Shown here: piece after piece, positions 7,509 through 15,553 of the stretch
Numbering within the stretch: position 1 is the first letter of the stretch
How the letters are laid out: each line of letters begins with the position of its first letter
Source of the DNA: RGIG3009 sp045603285
GTDB lineage: Bacteria; Bacillota; Clostridia; Oscillospirales; Acutalibacteraceae
Length of the DNA stretch: 15,974 nucleotides
Direction: 5' to 3'
Assembly (NCBI GenBank): GCA_045603285.1
Contig: JAZULW010000018.1
Span: forward strand, 1 to 15,974
Program-made: the position numbers and the translations under genes
Notes under the pieces: model-generated
Databases searched by the model: none
Told to the model about the DNA's origin: nothing
The model's input: only the letters and a program-made list of their open reading frames with translations

Positions 7509-9578
7509 TTATTCCTCGTCCGATTTGCTTTCTTGAATCACTTTTTGAGCGATGGACGACGGAACTTCCTCATAGCGGGTAAATTGCATCTCATAACGAC
7601 CGCGACCTTGCGTTGCAGAACGCAACATTGTGGCATAATCACCCATTTCAGCCATCGGCACCTCGGCACAGACACAGGTAAGTTCGGAATCCTCTTCAGG
7701 GTTCATACCCAACACACGTCCGCGTCGTTTGTTGATATCACCCATAATATCGCCTGTGCAATCCGACGGTACGTACGCGTTAACAGTACCAATAGGTTCT
7801 AACAAAACAGGATTCGCATCGGCAATACCGGCTTTGTATGCAAGCGAAGCCGCCGTTTTAAAGGCCATTTCGGACGAGTCGACCGGATGGTAAGAACCGT
7901 CCACCAAAGTGGCTTTCACGCCGACCAAGGGATATCCTGCCAACACGCCTTTTTGTGCACTGTCGCGCAACCCTTTTTCCACCGCGGGGAAATAGTTTTT
8001 CGGAACAGAACCGCCAAACACTTTTTCTTCAAAAATAATATCATCCGTATCGGCAGGTTCAAATTCGATCCACACATCACCGAATTGACCGTGACCGCCC
8101 GATTGTTTCTTATGGCGGCCCTGCACCTTCACTTTGCGACGAATGGTTTCGCGATACGGTACACGCGGCACTTGCAACGTTACTTCTACACCGAATTTGC
8201 TTTTTAATTTGGACACAATAACATCCAAGTGCTGTTCACCCAAACCAGAAAGAACTTGTTCACGCGTTTCGGGATGCACTTCAAAGGAGATCGTGGGGTC
8301 TTCTTCGCGCAAGCGGTTAAGGCCGGCCACAATTTTTTCTTCTTCGCCCTTCTTTTTGGCATAAACCGCCATCGAGAGCGAGGGCTTTTCAAAATTCACA
8401 CCGGGTAAAATGATGGGACGAACGGGCGAACACAAGGTGTCGCCGGTATTGGTAACCGCCAGTTTTGCAACGGCGCCGATATCACCCGCAACCACGCACG
8501 GAACTTCCTCTTGCTTTTTACCGCGCACCATGAAGAGTTTTCCGAGTTTCTCGGTTGTTCCCGTGCGCATATTCACAAGAGTAGAATCAGGTGTAACTTT
8601 ACCGCTAATAACCTTAAAATACAACAATTTTCCGACAAACGGGTCCACAATGGTTTTGAAGACAATCGCCGCGGTCTGTGCTTGCTCCGAAACGGTAAGT
8701 TTCACCTCTTCGCCGTTGGGGTCAATACCGGTCTCGCCCGCTACGGTTTCCGCCCACGGTGCCAGCCACATCAAGCCGTTAAGCAACTGGTCGACGCCCT
8801 CCATCGCCTGCGAAGCACCGCAATAAACAGGAGCGATTTCACCACGGCGAACACCCGTTGCCAAACCGAGAATCAGTTCATCGGGAGTAAACTCAATACC
8901 GGAGAAGTATTTTTCCATCAATTCTTCGCTGGTTTCGGCAACTGCCTCGTTGATAGCCGTTCGCAACCCCTCCAATCGATGGCCCATATCGGGAATCGGA
9001 CATTCGATTGCCTTTCCGTTTTCGTATTTGTATGCCTTATATTCCAACATATTCACATAACACTGAACTTTATGGTCTTCCACATACGGAACGACCAACG
9101 GGCATACCATCGGACCGAACTTGGTTTTCAACTCTTCAAACACACGATAAAAATCCGCGTGTTCGCTGTCCATTTTGTTCACAAAAATAATCTGTGCGAT
9201 GCCTTTTTTACGGGCCGCCGCAAATGCTTTTTGCGCACCAACCGTCACACCGCTTTTCCCCGAAATAACAATCACACTGCTTCCGGCCGCACGAATACCT
9301 TCGCTCAGGCCACCCGCAAAGTCAAACAAACCGGGAGTATCCAACAAATTGATCTTTGTATCTTTCCACTCCAAAGGAAGTACCGACATCGAAACCGACG
9401 CCTGGCGCTTGATCTCCTCAGAATCAAAATCGGAAATAGTCGTACCATCCGTCACTTTGCCCAAGCGGTCGGTCATACCGGACAAATAGAGAGCTGCCTC
9501 TGCAAGCGAGGTCTTACCGGTGCCGGCGTGGCCCACCAAGGCGACATTACGGATATGTTTCGCATTATACTGTTTCAA
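7509..9578 (-). CDS. Elongation factor G-like GTPase (FusA2-type paralogue)
   Basis: This 689-residue protein spans all EF-G domains. The G domain has the P-loop GHAGTGKT at 16-23, DTPG at 80-83 and NKMD at 134-137; later come the domain II-III region, GEQHLDV at 447-453, and the domain IV hallmarks KKQSGGHGQFG (490-500) and SYHPVDSSEMAF (562-573). It departs from canonical EF-G in switch I (RQASV at 58-62 instead of RGITI) and directly after DTPG, where the catalytic His is Leu84. These differences, with HxGxGKTSL in the P-loop, recall the EF-G-like family of Firmicutes that is separate from FusA, so main-cycle translocase is unlikely to be its role; a specialised or stress function is possible. 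It starts at TTG, with AGGGGAG seven bases upstream and no closer ATG. It is a single-gene unit. Confidence 0.88.
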   Translation of the reverse strand: MKQYNAKHIRNVALVGHAGTGKTSLAEAALYLSGMTDRLGKVTDGTTISDFDSEEIKRQASVSMSVLPLEWKDTKINLLDTPGLFDFAGGLSEGIRAAGSSVIVISGKSGVTVGAQKAFAAARKKGIAQIIFVNKMDSEHADFYRVFEELKTKFGPMVCPLVVPYVEDHKVQCYVNMLEYKAYKYENGKAIECPIPDMGHRLEGLRTAINEAVAETSEELMEKYFSGIEFTPDELILGLATGVRRGEIAPVYCGASQAMEGVDQLLNGLMWLAPWAETVAGETGIDPNGEEVKLTVSEQAQTAAIVFKTIVDPFVGKLLYFKVISGKVTPDSTLVNMRTGTTEKLGKLFMVRGKKQEEVPCVVAGDIGAVAKLAVTNTGDTLCSPVRPIILPGVNFEKPSLSMAVYAKKKGEEEKIVAGLNRLREEDPTISFEVHPETREQVLSGLGEQHLDVIVSKLKSKFGVEVTLQVPRVPYRETIRRKVKVQGRHKKQSGGHGQFGDVWIEFEPADTDDIIFEEKVFGGSVPKNYFPAVEKGLRDSAQKGVLAGYPLVGVKATLVDGSYHPVDSSEMAFKTAASLAYKAGIADANPVLLEPIGTVNAYVPSDCTGDIMGDINKRRGRVLGMNPEEDSELTCVCAEVPMAEMGDYATMLRSATQGRGRYEMQFTRYEEVPSSIAQKVIQESKSDEE

Positions 9579-9585
9579 CGAAGGT

Positions 9586-9592
9586 CTCCCCT
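9586..9592 (-). promoter_or_regulatory. Ribosome binding site that fixes the TTG start
   Basis: AGGGGAG (9592-9586) lies seven bases before the TTG at 9578. The next in-frame ATG is more than 30 codons downstream, beyond the P-loop, so the TTG start is well supported. A TTG start may lower expression of the EF-G-like protein. Confidence 0.8.
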
Positions 9593-9602
9593 TTCTTATT
9601 CA

Positions 9603-9622
9603 GCAATTGCGAGCACAATTGC
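9603..9622 (-). promoter_or_regulatory. Hairpin in the leader of the EF-G-like gene
   Basis: GCAATTG and CAATTGC form a perfect 7-bp inverted repeat around six bases. It sits 10 bases before the ribosome site and within the roughly 100-nt leader. No T run follows on the minus strand, so it is not a terminator. It could affect translation or be an operator; its function is unknown. Confidence 0.45.
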
Positions 9623-9688
9623 CAAAACTCGACAAAAATCAAGTAATATTACACAAAAAATATTCACGCATAACTATTACTTTTGATA

Positions 9689-9717
9689 ATTATAACCTAT
9701 TTTTTAGGAAATTGCAA
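9689..9717 (-). promoter_or_regulatory. Promoter of the EF-G-like gene
   Basis: TTGCAA (9717-9712) and a perfect TATAAT (9694-9689) are 17 bases apart on the minus strand. The predicted start near 9682 gives a leader of about 100 nt. It lies just after the terminator of the preceding unit. Confidence 0.82.
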
Positions 9718-9731
9718 CCATAATTATACGT

Positions 9732-9766
9732 AAAAAGCCCTCCGCTACTTAAAAAACGGAGGACTT
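9732..9766 (-). terminator. Intrinsic terminator of the rlmB unit
   Basis: AAGTCCTCCG (9766-9757) pairs with CGGAGGGCTT (9744-9735) through a 10-bp stem with one U-G pair and a 12-base loop, followed by five T on the minus strand. Plus-strand reading also gives a T run, but there the wobble becomes an A-C mismatch, so the minus direction is better supported. It lies 25 bases after the stop codon of the membrane protein gene. Confidence 0.85.
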
Positions 9767-9790
9767 TTTTTAGTGATTTTCAACAAGCAA

Positions 9791-12094
9791 TTATCGTTTT
9801 CCCGCAAAAAGCGAAATTCCCGTAAATGCCAACGTGGCAACGAGAAGAGTTTCCACTAAATAGAGCGGAGATAACCCACCGCCTGCAAAAAACATCGTAT
9901 ACGCCGCAAGAAACATTAAGGCAAAAGACAAAACCGTTTGCAACACCGTAAAAAGATTGACATTTTTTGTCAGTCGCCTGCACAAGGCAAGCGCTAAAAT
10001 AAGACCGTTTCGGTTGCCGTTCGAAACAATAGAGCTTTCTTGCGATTCGCTTACGCCATCTACCAAACCTTCAAACGAGCGACCTGCCGGGGCACCCAAC
10101 AATTCCACGTAGAATCCATTCAGATCGTATACGGTGGAAATCAATTGTTCCGTGATATTTTGGTCACACGTACGAACAAGCAGGGTGATGCGTTGTTTCG
10201 TGAGAGTTGTTAGCATTTGTTTCACATGGTCATCCGCTACGTAACTTACCACGAACATGGCGGAAAGTTCACCGGCAATGGAGAGATATACCAATTGTCT
10301 CCCGTTGATGGCATAACGTTCTTCGTAATCTTTCGACGGAATATCAATGCCGTGGTTATCAAGCAATTTACGATTGCCGATCAACACACGGCGACCGCTT
10401 ACCCATCCTGAAAGGCCCATATCTTGCTCATACACCAACGTATCCACCTCGCGTAACATATCCACCTTGTTTTGAATCATACGCGAAAACACAAACGACA
10501 ACGGGCCGCCGGCGCGGACAGATACCGAAGCAGCATCCAGAATGGCATCGTCTATGCGAGTGCCCGAAAAGGTCTTAATGCCGTGTAACAATACGCACTG
10601 TTCGGGGAAAATATCCATGGCATCCAATGCAATCGCATGCACTTTACCAAACTGTTCTATAGCGTGATACCCTACCAAAGCACTTCCCTCGCTCTTTGCT
10701 GTTTTTGCCGCACTTGCAAAAGATACCTGCAAAGTGAATAAGAAAAGTGAAGGTGAGGCAACCGCTACCAACACGCAAAACAGGGTAAGCGTAACCATCC
10801 ACGACGAAATGCCGTTGAGGGCAAAGAAAAGCAGAGAAACAAGCAAAGAAATGCCCAATACAACCGGCAAATACCATTTCATTTGCTTTTCGGTCAACGC
10901 ACTGTCATCAGCAAGATGTTCATAATTGTCAACCAACATCGTATCGCGGTAATATGCCACGCGCGGAACACCGATAGCCAGGGCGGGGCGACCGATCTCC
11001 TCCGCCAAGGTGTCGTCTTCAATACGTTTATATACCGTTTTTTGATTTCTTTCGGAAAGAACAAAGGCGGCATTTTTCAACCGACGATCCCATTCCAAAT
11101 GCTTGGAAAGCGCCAATAACAAAATACTCAATCCCGAGACCGCGGTCAAAAGCGGTGTTGCACCACTTCGCAAATCCGTGGTGTTTAAGAATTGCAGAAC
11201 CGTGTGGACCAAGGTAACGAAAGCGGAAACAAACACACCTGAAGCCACCGTAGGCTTCCCGCTGAACAACCGCACAACCCCGTCACGAAGAAGGGAAATG
11301 TTTAGCGCACACAAACTCACAAATAAGGCTATCTGTATACACAAATAGGAAATGGGGCCCATAGCCAGCACGGGCGAAAAGGCGGAGAACAGCGTAAGTA
11401 AAAACAGAATGATCTCTAAAACGACCGAACAAAATACCGTTGCATTAGAACGATGCAGCGCCGCCGCAAAACGGCCGATGGCACTGGAAGGTGCCTCTCT
11501 TTCTTGCGTAGGATCCACTGTTTCCTCGTTTTCCAAGGGCGTTTCAGGATATACCACTTCCCCACGCTCTTCCGGAATCTCTTCCTGTTCCTGTTCGCCT
11601 TCACGCATATGTTGTTCGCGCCGTTGCGAAAAATCCTCTATTTGTTCACGGCGAACACGACGAAGACGTTCTTCGCGCCCCATCTCTTCCTGAGGCCTTT
11701 CTTCCTCTTCAAAGCCCTCCAGCAACATTTGTGTTCCTTTTTCAGGAAGGGATTCTTCTTCCCCGTCCATTACCTGTGTGTCAGATAAGGACGGAATCGG
11801 CTGTGTGGGAAGTTCGGAAAAAACCTCTCGGGTATCATCAATGGTTGTATTCACTTCTTGGGTTTCAGCAATCTCTTCATCAATGAGAAAAGATAGAAGC
11901 ACTTCTTCATCGTCTTTTTCTTTTTTCTCACGATGAAAAAACCCGCCTTTTTTCTTAGGCTTTTTCTCCACAACAGGCATTTCGTCTTTTAACGTAGGAA
12001 ACTCCGTTGTAATTTCACGCACAGCACCGACCGCGTCGGGAATTTCTGCCGTGTTAACCTCCAAAATCTCTTCCGCTTTTTCTTTTTTCTTCAT
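9791..12094 (-). CDS. P1B-ATPase-like membrane protein lacking catalytic motifs, with long charged N-terminal tail
   Basis: This 767-residue protein has no recognised function. Residues 1-205 are very rich in Glu, Lys, Arg and Gln, with a basic patch at 44-60, and look disordered. The rest has the layout of P1B-type ATPases: four hydrophobic segments (about 219-240, 247-268, 284-303, 312-332), a short cytosolic part, two more (409-427, 432-456), a cytosolic domain, and two at the end (713-736, 743-763). Around 444-491 it aligns by eye with the metal-pump stretch running from CPC to DKTGT, but CPC is SPS (447-449) and DKTGTLT is DAMDIFP, keeping only Asp491. IGN at 572-574 matches the nucleotide domain, yet the HP motif is GP (530-531), TGD is TCD (642-644), and TGES and GDGxND are absent. 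It is probably a non-pumping pseudo-ATPase. AGGAGG lies five bases before the ATG, and it follows rlmB by 12 bases. Confidence 0.78.
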   Translation of the reverse strand: MKKKEKAEEILEVNTAEIPDAVGAVREITTEFPTLKDEMPVVEKKPKKKGGFFHREKKEKDDEEVLLSFLIDEEIAETQEVNTTIDDTREVFSELPTQPIPSLSDTQVMDGEEESLPEKGTQMLLEGFEEEERPQEEMGREERLRRVRREQIEDFSQRREQHMREGEQEQEEIPEERGEVVYPETPLENEETVDPTQEREAPSSAIGRFAAALHRSNATVFCSVVLEIILFLLTLFSAFSPVLAMGPISYLCIQIALFVSLCALNISLLRDGVVRLFSGKPTVASGVFVSAFVTLVHTVLQFLNTTDLRSGATPLLTAVSGLSILLLALSKHLEWDRRLKNAAFVLSERNQKTVYKRIEDDTLAEEIGRPALAIGVPRVAYYRDTMLVDNYEHLADDSALTEKQMKWYLPVVLGISLLVSLLFFALNGISSWMVTLTLFCVLVAVASPSLFLFTLQVSFASAAKTAKSEGSALVGYHAIEQFGKVHAIALDAMDIFPEQCVLLHGIKTFSGTRIDDAILDAASVSVRAGGPLSFVFSRMIQNKVDMLREVDTLVYEQDMGLSGWVSGRRVLIGNRKLLDNHGIDIPSKDYEERYAINGRQLVYLSIAGELSAMFVVSYVADDHVKQMLTTLTKQRITLLVRTCDQNITEQLISTVYDLNGFYVELLGAPAGRSFEGLVDGVSESQESSIVSNGNRNGLILALALCRRLTKNVNLFTVLQTVLSFALMFLAAYTMFFAGGGLSPLYLVETLLVATLAFTGISLFAGKR

Positions 12095-12106
12095 AACGGC
12101 CTCCTG

Positions 12107-12856
12107 CTATTTGATGCCCAACCGTTGCTTTGCCACTTCGTATGAAATGATTCCGCAAGCAACAGATGCGTTTAATGAGTTGATATTACCGCGCATCGGC
12201 AAAGAAAGAATAAAATCACATTGCTCGTGCACCAAACGACTGATGCCGCGCCCTTCAGAACCAAGTACCAGCGCAACCGAACCGGTCAAATCGGTTTGAC
12301 ACCACGGTTGCCCGTCCATATCCAGACCATACACCCACAAACCGCGCTTTTTGAGTTCTTTCAACGTGTCTGTTAAGTTTGATACCCTTACGACAGGAAC
12401 ATATTCGACTGCACCGGCTGACGTTTTATATACTGTCGAATTCAAACCAACCGCATGCCGTTTGGGAATGATCACACCATGGCATCCGGCTGCCTCTGCC
12501 GTACGTAATACCGCGCCTAGATTGTGGGCATCTTCCAATTCGTCGCATACAATAAAAAACGGAGGTTCGCCTGATTCTTCCGCTTTTTTGAACAAATCGT
12601 CTAACGTTGCATACTCTTTGCAAGCAGCAATGGCTATAACGCCTTGATGATTAGAGCCACATTTGGCAGTGAGTTTACGCACATCGGTTTCTTTTATCGG
12701 GATACCGGCTTGGCGGCACTTCGCCAAAATGGGGCCGATACTGCCGCTGCGCTCGCCCGAAGCAACCCACACAGAGTCAATCGGTCGATTAGAGCGCAAT
12801 GCTTCCATAACGGCATTACGTCCTATTATCATATCTTGTTCTACGGTTGGCTGCAT
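12107..12856 (-). CDS. rlmB: 23S rRNA (guanosine-2'-O)-methyltransferase, RlmB/TrmH family
   Basis: This 249-residue SPOUT methyltransferase would use SAM to methylate a 23S rRNA guanosine (G2251 in E. coli). An N-terminal substrate-binding part begins IIGRNAVMEAL at 10-20. The three SPOUT motifs are intact: DAHNLGAVLRTAEAAG at 109-124 (Asn112, Arg118), LVLGSEGRG at 196-204 and LPMRGNINSLNASVA at 219-233, which form the trefoil knot. An upstream TTG at 12889 is in frame but precedes the likely transcription start; the ATG at 12856 has GAGG nine bases upstream. The length is close to the E. coli protein. Related TrmH-family methyltransferases with other RNA targets cannot be excluded from sequence alone. 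It is followed closely by the P-ATPase-like gene. Confidence 0.88.
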   Translation of the reverse strand: MQPTVEQDMIIGRNAVMEALRSNRPIDSVWVASGERSGSIGPILAKCRQAGIPIKETDVRKLTAKCGSNHQGVIAIAACKEYATLDDLFKKAEESGEPPFFIVCDELEDAHNLGAVLRTAEAAGCHGVIIPKRHAVGLNSTVYKTSAGAVEYVPVVRVSNLTDTLKELKKRGLWVYGLDMDGQPWCQTDLTGSVALVLGSEGRGISRLVHEQCDFILSLPMRGNINSLNASVACGIISYEVAKQRLGIK

Positions 12857-12890
12857 TCTATAAAACCTCACAATTTGCCTATAATACAAC

Positions 12891-12920
12891 AGTATAACAC
12901 AATATTTTCAAAAAAGAAAG
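12891..12920 (-). promoter_or_regulatory. Probable extended -10 promoter of rlmB
   Basis: TATACT (12896-12891) is preceded by TG at the extended -10 position. The sequence 17 bases upstream (TTTCTT) is a poor -35 box, so recognition would lean on the extended -10. The predicted start near 12884 lies after the TTG codon at 12889, which supports the ATG at 12856 as the rlmB start. Confidence 0.5.
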
Positions 12921-12929
12921 TCCCGTTTC

Positions 12930-12966
12930 ATAAAAAAAGCCGATTTGCACAAAGCAAATCGGCTTT
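12930..12966 (-). terminator. Intrinsic terminator of the opp operon
   Basis: AAAGCCGATTTGC (12966-12954) and its perfect complement (12948-12936) form a 13-bp stem with a 5-base loop, followed by a run of seven T on the minus strand. It begins a few bases after the oppF stop codon. Confidence 0.95.
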
Positions 12967-12972
12967 AACTGT

Positions 12973-14565
12973 TTACACGCGTGCATTTGTCCCGGCAAAA
13001 TCGTGGATGTCAAAGAGATAATTCCCATTCTCATCCAATTTGCGATCCAGATTATGGCAGGCGACAAAATGGCCGGGTTCCACTTCGGTAAGTACCGGCG
13101 GAACACGCTTACATTTTTCACACGCCATATAGCAACGGGTATGGAATTTACAACCGGAAGGCGGCTTAATGGGACTGGGAATATTGCCTTCCAAAATAAT
13201 GCGTTCCTTGGTCAAACTATCGGGATCGGTGGTCGGAATCGAACTGAGCAATGCCACCGTGTACGGATGACGGGGATCGGCAAAAATAACATCCGTAGGA
13301 GCCACTTCCACCATATTGCCCAAGTACATCACGCCGATACGGTCGGAAATGTATCGCACAACCGATAAATCGTGAGAAATGAACAGATAGGTCAGTTTTT
13401 CCTGTTCTTTTAAATCTTGCAACAAGTTGATGATTTGGGATTGAATGGACACGTCCAAAGCGGACACGCATTCGTCACACACCACAAATTTCGGTTTCAC
13501 TGCCAAGGAGCGAGCAATACTGATGCGTTGGCGTTGACCGCCTGAAAACTGGTGAGGATAGCGGTTATACATATAGTTTTGCAAACCGCACGACTGCATC
13601 GTTTTGAAAACGTACTCCTTCATTTTAGCCGAACCGGGCTTGAAAAATTTGTGCGTTGTAAGCCCTTCTTCAATAATTTGGCCAATGGTCATTCTGGGGT
13701 TGAGCGAGGAATACGGATCTTGGAAGATCACTTGCAAATCCTTGCGGAGAGTACGCATTTCCGCTTCCGTTAAACGCGAAAGGTCGATGCCATTGTCGAG
13801 CATCTCTTCAAAACGAAGAAAATCCTCGTCCTGCATATACGGCCGTTTCGCCTCTTCCACGCGTTTGGAAATGGCGTCTGCCTTCTCTTTGCATTGTTGA
13901 CGTTGAACGGACAACGCTTGGCGTTTGGCAGAAAGCTTTGCTATTTTTTTCTGAATGGAATCTTTCTTTTCGGAATGTTCCAGACCGGCTTCCAACACTT
14001 CCGTTTCAAGATCGATATCTTCTATTTTCGCATCGATCTTTGCAATACGAACCGCTTCGTTAAATTTTTCCAACAATAACGTGGCACCATTTTTTGTATC
14101 GCGAATCATAAAACCGCCCAAAATCTTCGCTACGTGTTCAAGCGCGGTTTTCGCCTCGGCAACCGCCAAGTTTTTTTCCTGCAACTCAAAAAAGGAAGCT
14201 TCTTCGCCGAGTGCATTACACTTCTCGGTAAGTTGATCTGCTTTTTCTTGCGCCTTTTGATATTTCACAATATACGAATCGGCACATTTTAACGTATTCA
14301 ACACGTAAGAAGGGGCCACAGCGTTAAGGTCACGCCCGTAGTACATGGTACTGCCGGCCGTTTGGTCATACAGTTGCAACAAAACCCGACCAAGTGTGGA
14401 TTTTCCGCAACCGGACTCCCCTACCAAGCCAAACGTTTCACCTTCAAAAATATCAATGGAGATATCTTCATTAGCACGAACGTACAGTTGTTCTTTTTGA
14501 AAAATGCTCGTCTTTGCAACAGGGAAGTACTTTTTTAGATTATTTATTGACAGTAATTTCTGCAT
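12973..14565 (-). CDS. oppF: Oligopeptide/dipeptide ABC transporter ATPase (OppF-type) with large helical insertion
   Basis: This 530-residue ATPase would power peptide import at the inner face of the membrane together with OppD. ABC motifs are complete: Walker A GESGCGKST at 49-57, Q-loop FQDP at 281-284, signature FSGGQRQR at 340-347, Walker B VVCDE at 361-365, SALD at 368-371 and His398. The C-terminal oligopeptide-transporter extension has Cys472, Cys478, Cys482 and Cys485. OppF proteins are usually about 320 residues; the excess is a block at roughly 85-265, between Walker A and the Q-loop, rich in Lys, Glu and Ala and probably coiled coil. From Walker A Lys to the Q-loop Gln is 228 residues, against 50 in the neighbouring OppD. 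An AAAGGAG is 11 bases before the ATG; a GTG at 14574 would be only two bases from it. It overlaps oppD by 26 bases. Confidence 0.9.
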   Translation of the reverse strand: MQKLLSINNLKKYFPVAKTSIFQKEQLYVRANEDISIDIFEGETFGLVGESGCGKSTLGRVLLQLYDQTAGSTMYYGRDLNAVAPSYVLNTLKCADSYIVKYQKAQEKADQLTEKCNALGEEASFFELQEKNLAVAEAKTALEHVAKILGGFMIRDTKNGATLLLEKFNEAVRIAKIDAKIEDIDLETEVLEAGLEHSEKKDSIQKKIAKLSAKRQALSVQRQQCKEKADAISKRVEEAKRPYMQDEDFLRFEEMLDNGIDLSRLTEAEMRTLRKDLQVIFQDPYSSLNPRMTIGQIIEEGLTTHKFFKPGSAKMKEYVFKTMQSCGLQNYMYNRYPHQFSGGQRQRISIARSLAVKPKFVVCDECVSALDVSIQSQIINLLQDLKEQEKLTYLFISHDLSVVRYISDRIGVMYLGNMVEVAPTDVIFADPRHPYTVALLSSIPTTDPDSLTKERIILEGNIPSPIKPPSGCKFHTRCYMACEKCKRVPPVLTEVEPGHFVACHNLDRKLDENGNYLFDIHDFAGTNARV

Positions 14566-15553
14566 GCTCAGCACTTCTCCTTTCCGCCTTTTCCGGGTAG
14601 AAACATCTCACGAATTGGCTATCGGCCACTTTGGTTAAAGCGGGTTCTTCTTCCAAGCATTTTTTGGTGCAATATTTGCAGCGGGGAGCAAACTTACATC
14701 CTTTTGGCAAATCAAGAGGATGCGGAACCACACCCGGGATGGGATCCAATTTAGCCCGTTCATCGTTCAAGCGAGGAATGGAGTGCATCAATCCTTCCGT
14801 GTACGGATGACTTTGCTCGCAATCGGCAAAAATGAGTTTTGCCGGTGCCTGTTCCACTACCTGACCGCAATACATCACCACTACGTCATCTGCCATTTCG
14901 TTAATCACGCCGAGGTCATGCGTAATAAACATAATGGCGGTTCCGTTTTCTTTTTGCAGTTGATTCATTAAACGCAAAATTTGCGCTTGAATGGTAACGT
15001 CCAATGCAGTAGTAGGCTCATCGGCAATCAAGATATCGGGTTTACACGCAAGGGCCATAGCAATCATTACGCGCTGACGCATACCGCCCGAAAGTTGGTG
15101 CGGATATTGGCGCGCAACAGCTTCCGGATTGGGAATTTGCACGGCACGCAACATCTCAATACACTTTTCTTCCGCTTGTTTTTTGTTCATTCCTTGGTGA
15201 ATGATAAACGGTTCCGACAACTGCTTTTTCACCGAAAAAACCGGGTTTAAACTCGTCATCGGTTCTTGGAAAATCACCGAAATACGGTTACCGCGAATGT
15301 GGTACATATCTTGCATCGGCAGATTAACGAGATCCTCCCCGTCAAACAAGACTTCACCATCGGCAATATAACCGTTTGCATCAAGCAAACGCAAAATACT
15401 CATCGCAGAAACACTTTTTCCCGAGCCGGACTCGCCCACAATACCGAGCGTTTTCCCTCTTTCAATGGAATATGAAACGTCGTTTACCGCTTTGACCGTA
15501 CCGTTTCTGGTTTTAAAAAAGGTATGAAGATTCTTAACTTCTAACAGCGCCAT
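14540..15553 (-). CDS. oppD: Oligopeptide/dipeptide ABC transporter ATPase (OppD-type)
   Basis: This 337-residue ATPase is of normal length for OppD/DppD. It has Walker A GESGSGKS at 40-47, Q-loop Gln96 in FQEP, signature LSGGMRQR at 154-161, Walker B LIADEP at 175-180 and His212 in ITHDL. The C-terminal oligopeptide-transporter domain has GCKFAPRC at 285-292 with further Cys295, Cys299 and Cys317. It forms the second nucleotide-binding subunit with OppF. Its ATG shares one base with the oppC stop (TAATG), and GGAGGTG lies upstream inside the end of oppC, pointing to coupled translation. Whether the substrate is oligopeptide, dipeptide or another solute such as nickel cannot be read from the ATPase. 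Confidence 0.94.
   Translation of the reverse strand: MALLEVKNLHTFFKTRNGTVKAVNDVSYSIERGKTLGIVGESGSGKSVSAMSILRLLDANGYIADGEVLFDGEDLVNLPMQDMYHIRGNRISVIFQEPMTSLNPVFSVKKQLSEPFIIHQGMNKKQAEEKCIEMLRAVQIPNPEAVARQYPHQLSGGMRQRVMIAMALACKPDILIADEPTTALDVTIQAQILRLMNQLQKENGTAIMFITHDLGVINEMADDVVVMYCGQVVEQAPAKLIFADCEQSHPYTEGLMHSIPRLNDERAKLDPIPGVVPHPLDLPKGCKFAPRCKYCTKKCLEEEPALTKVADSQFVRCFYPEKAERRSAEHAEITVNK

Noticed and set aside
6419..7582. A 387-codon plus-strand frame opposite efp and the CD1247-type gene
   Set aside because: It spans two real genes, a terminator and a promoter on the other strand; its hydrophobic look comes from antisense of acidic codons.
8511..9686. A 391-codon plus-strand frame opposite the EF-G-like gene
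   Set aside because: It is long but fully antisense to a conserved GTPase, and its translation resembles no family.
9735..9766. Bidirectional terminator serving plus-strand transcription
   Set aside because: There is no plus-strand gene nearby, and the stem has a mismatch in that direction.
9791..12094. Annotation as an active copper or zinc pump
   Set aside because: The phosphorylation motif, CPC, HP, TGES and GDGxND are all altered or missing, so transport by the usual cycle is unlikely.
12857..12889. Upstream TTG start for rlmB adding 11 residues
   Set aside because: The likely promoter places the transcription start after this codon, and no ribosome site precedes it.
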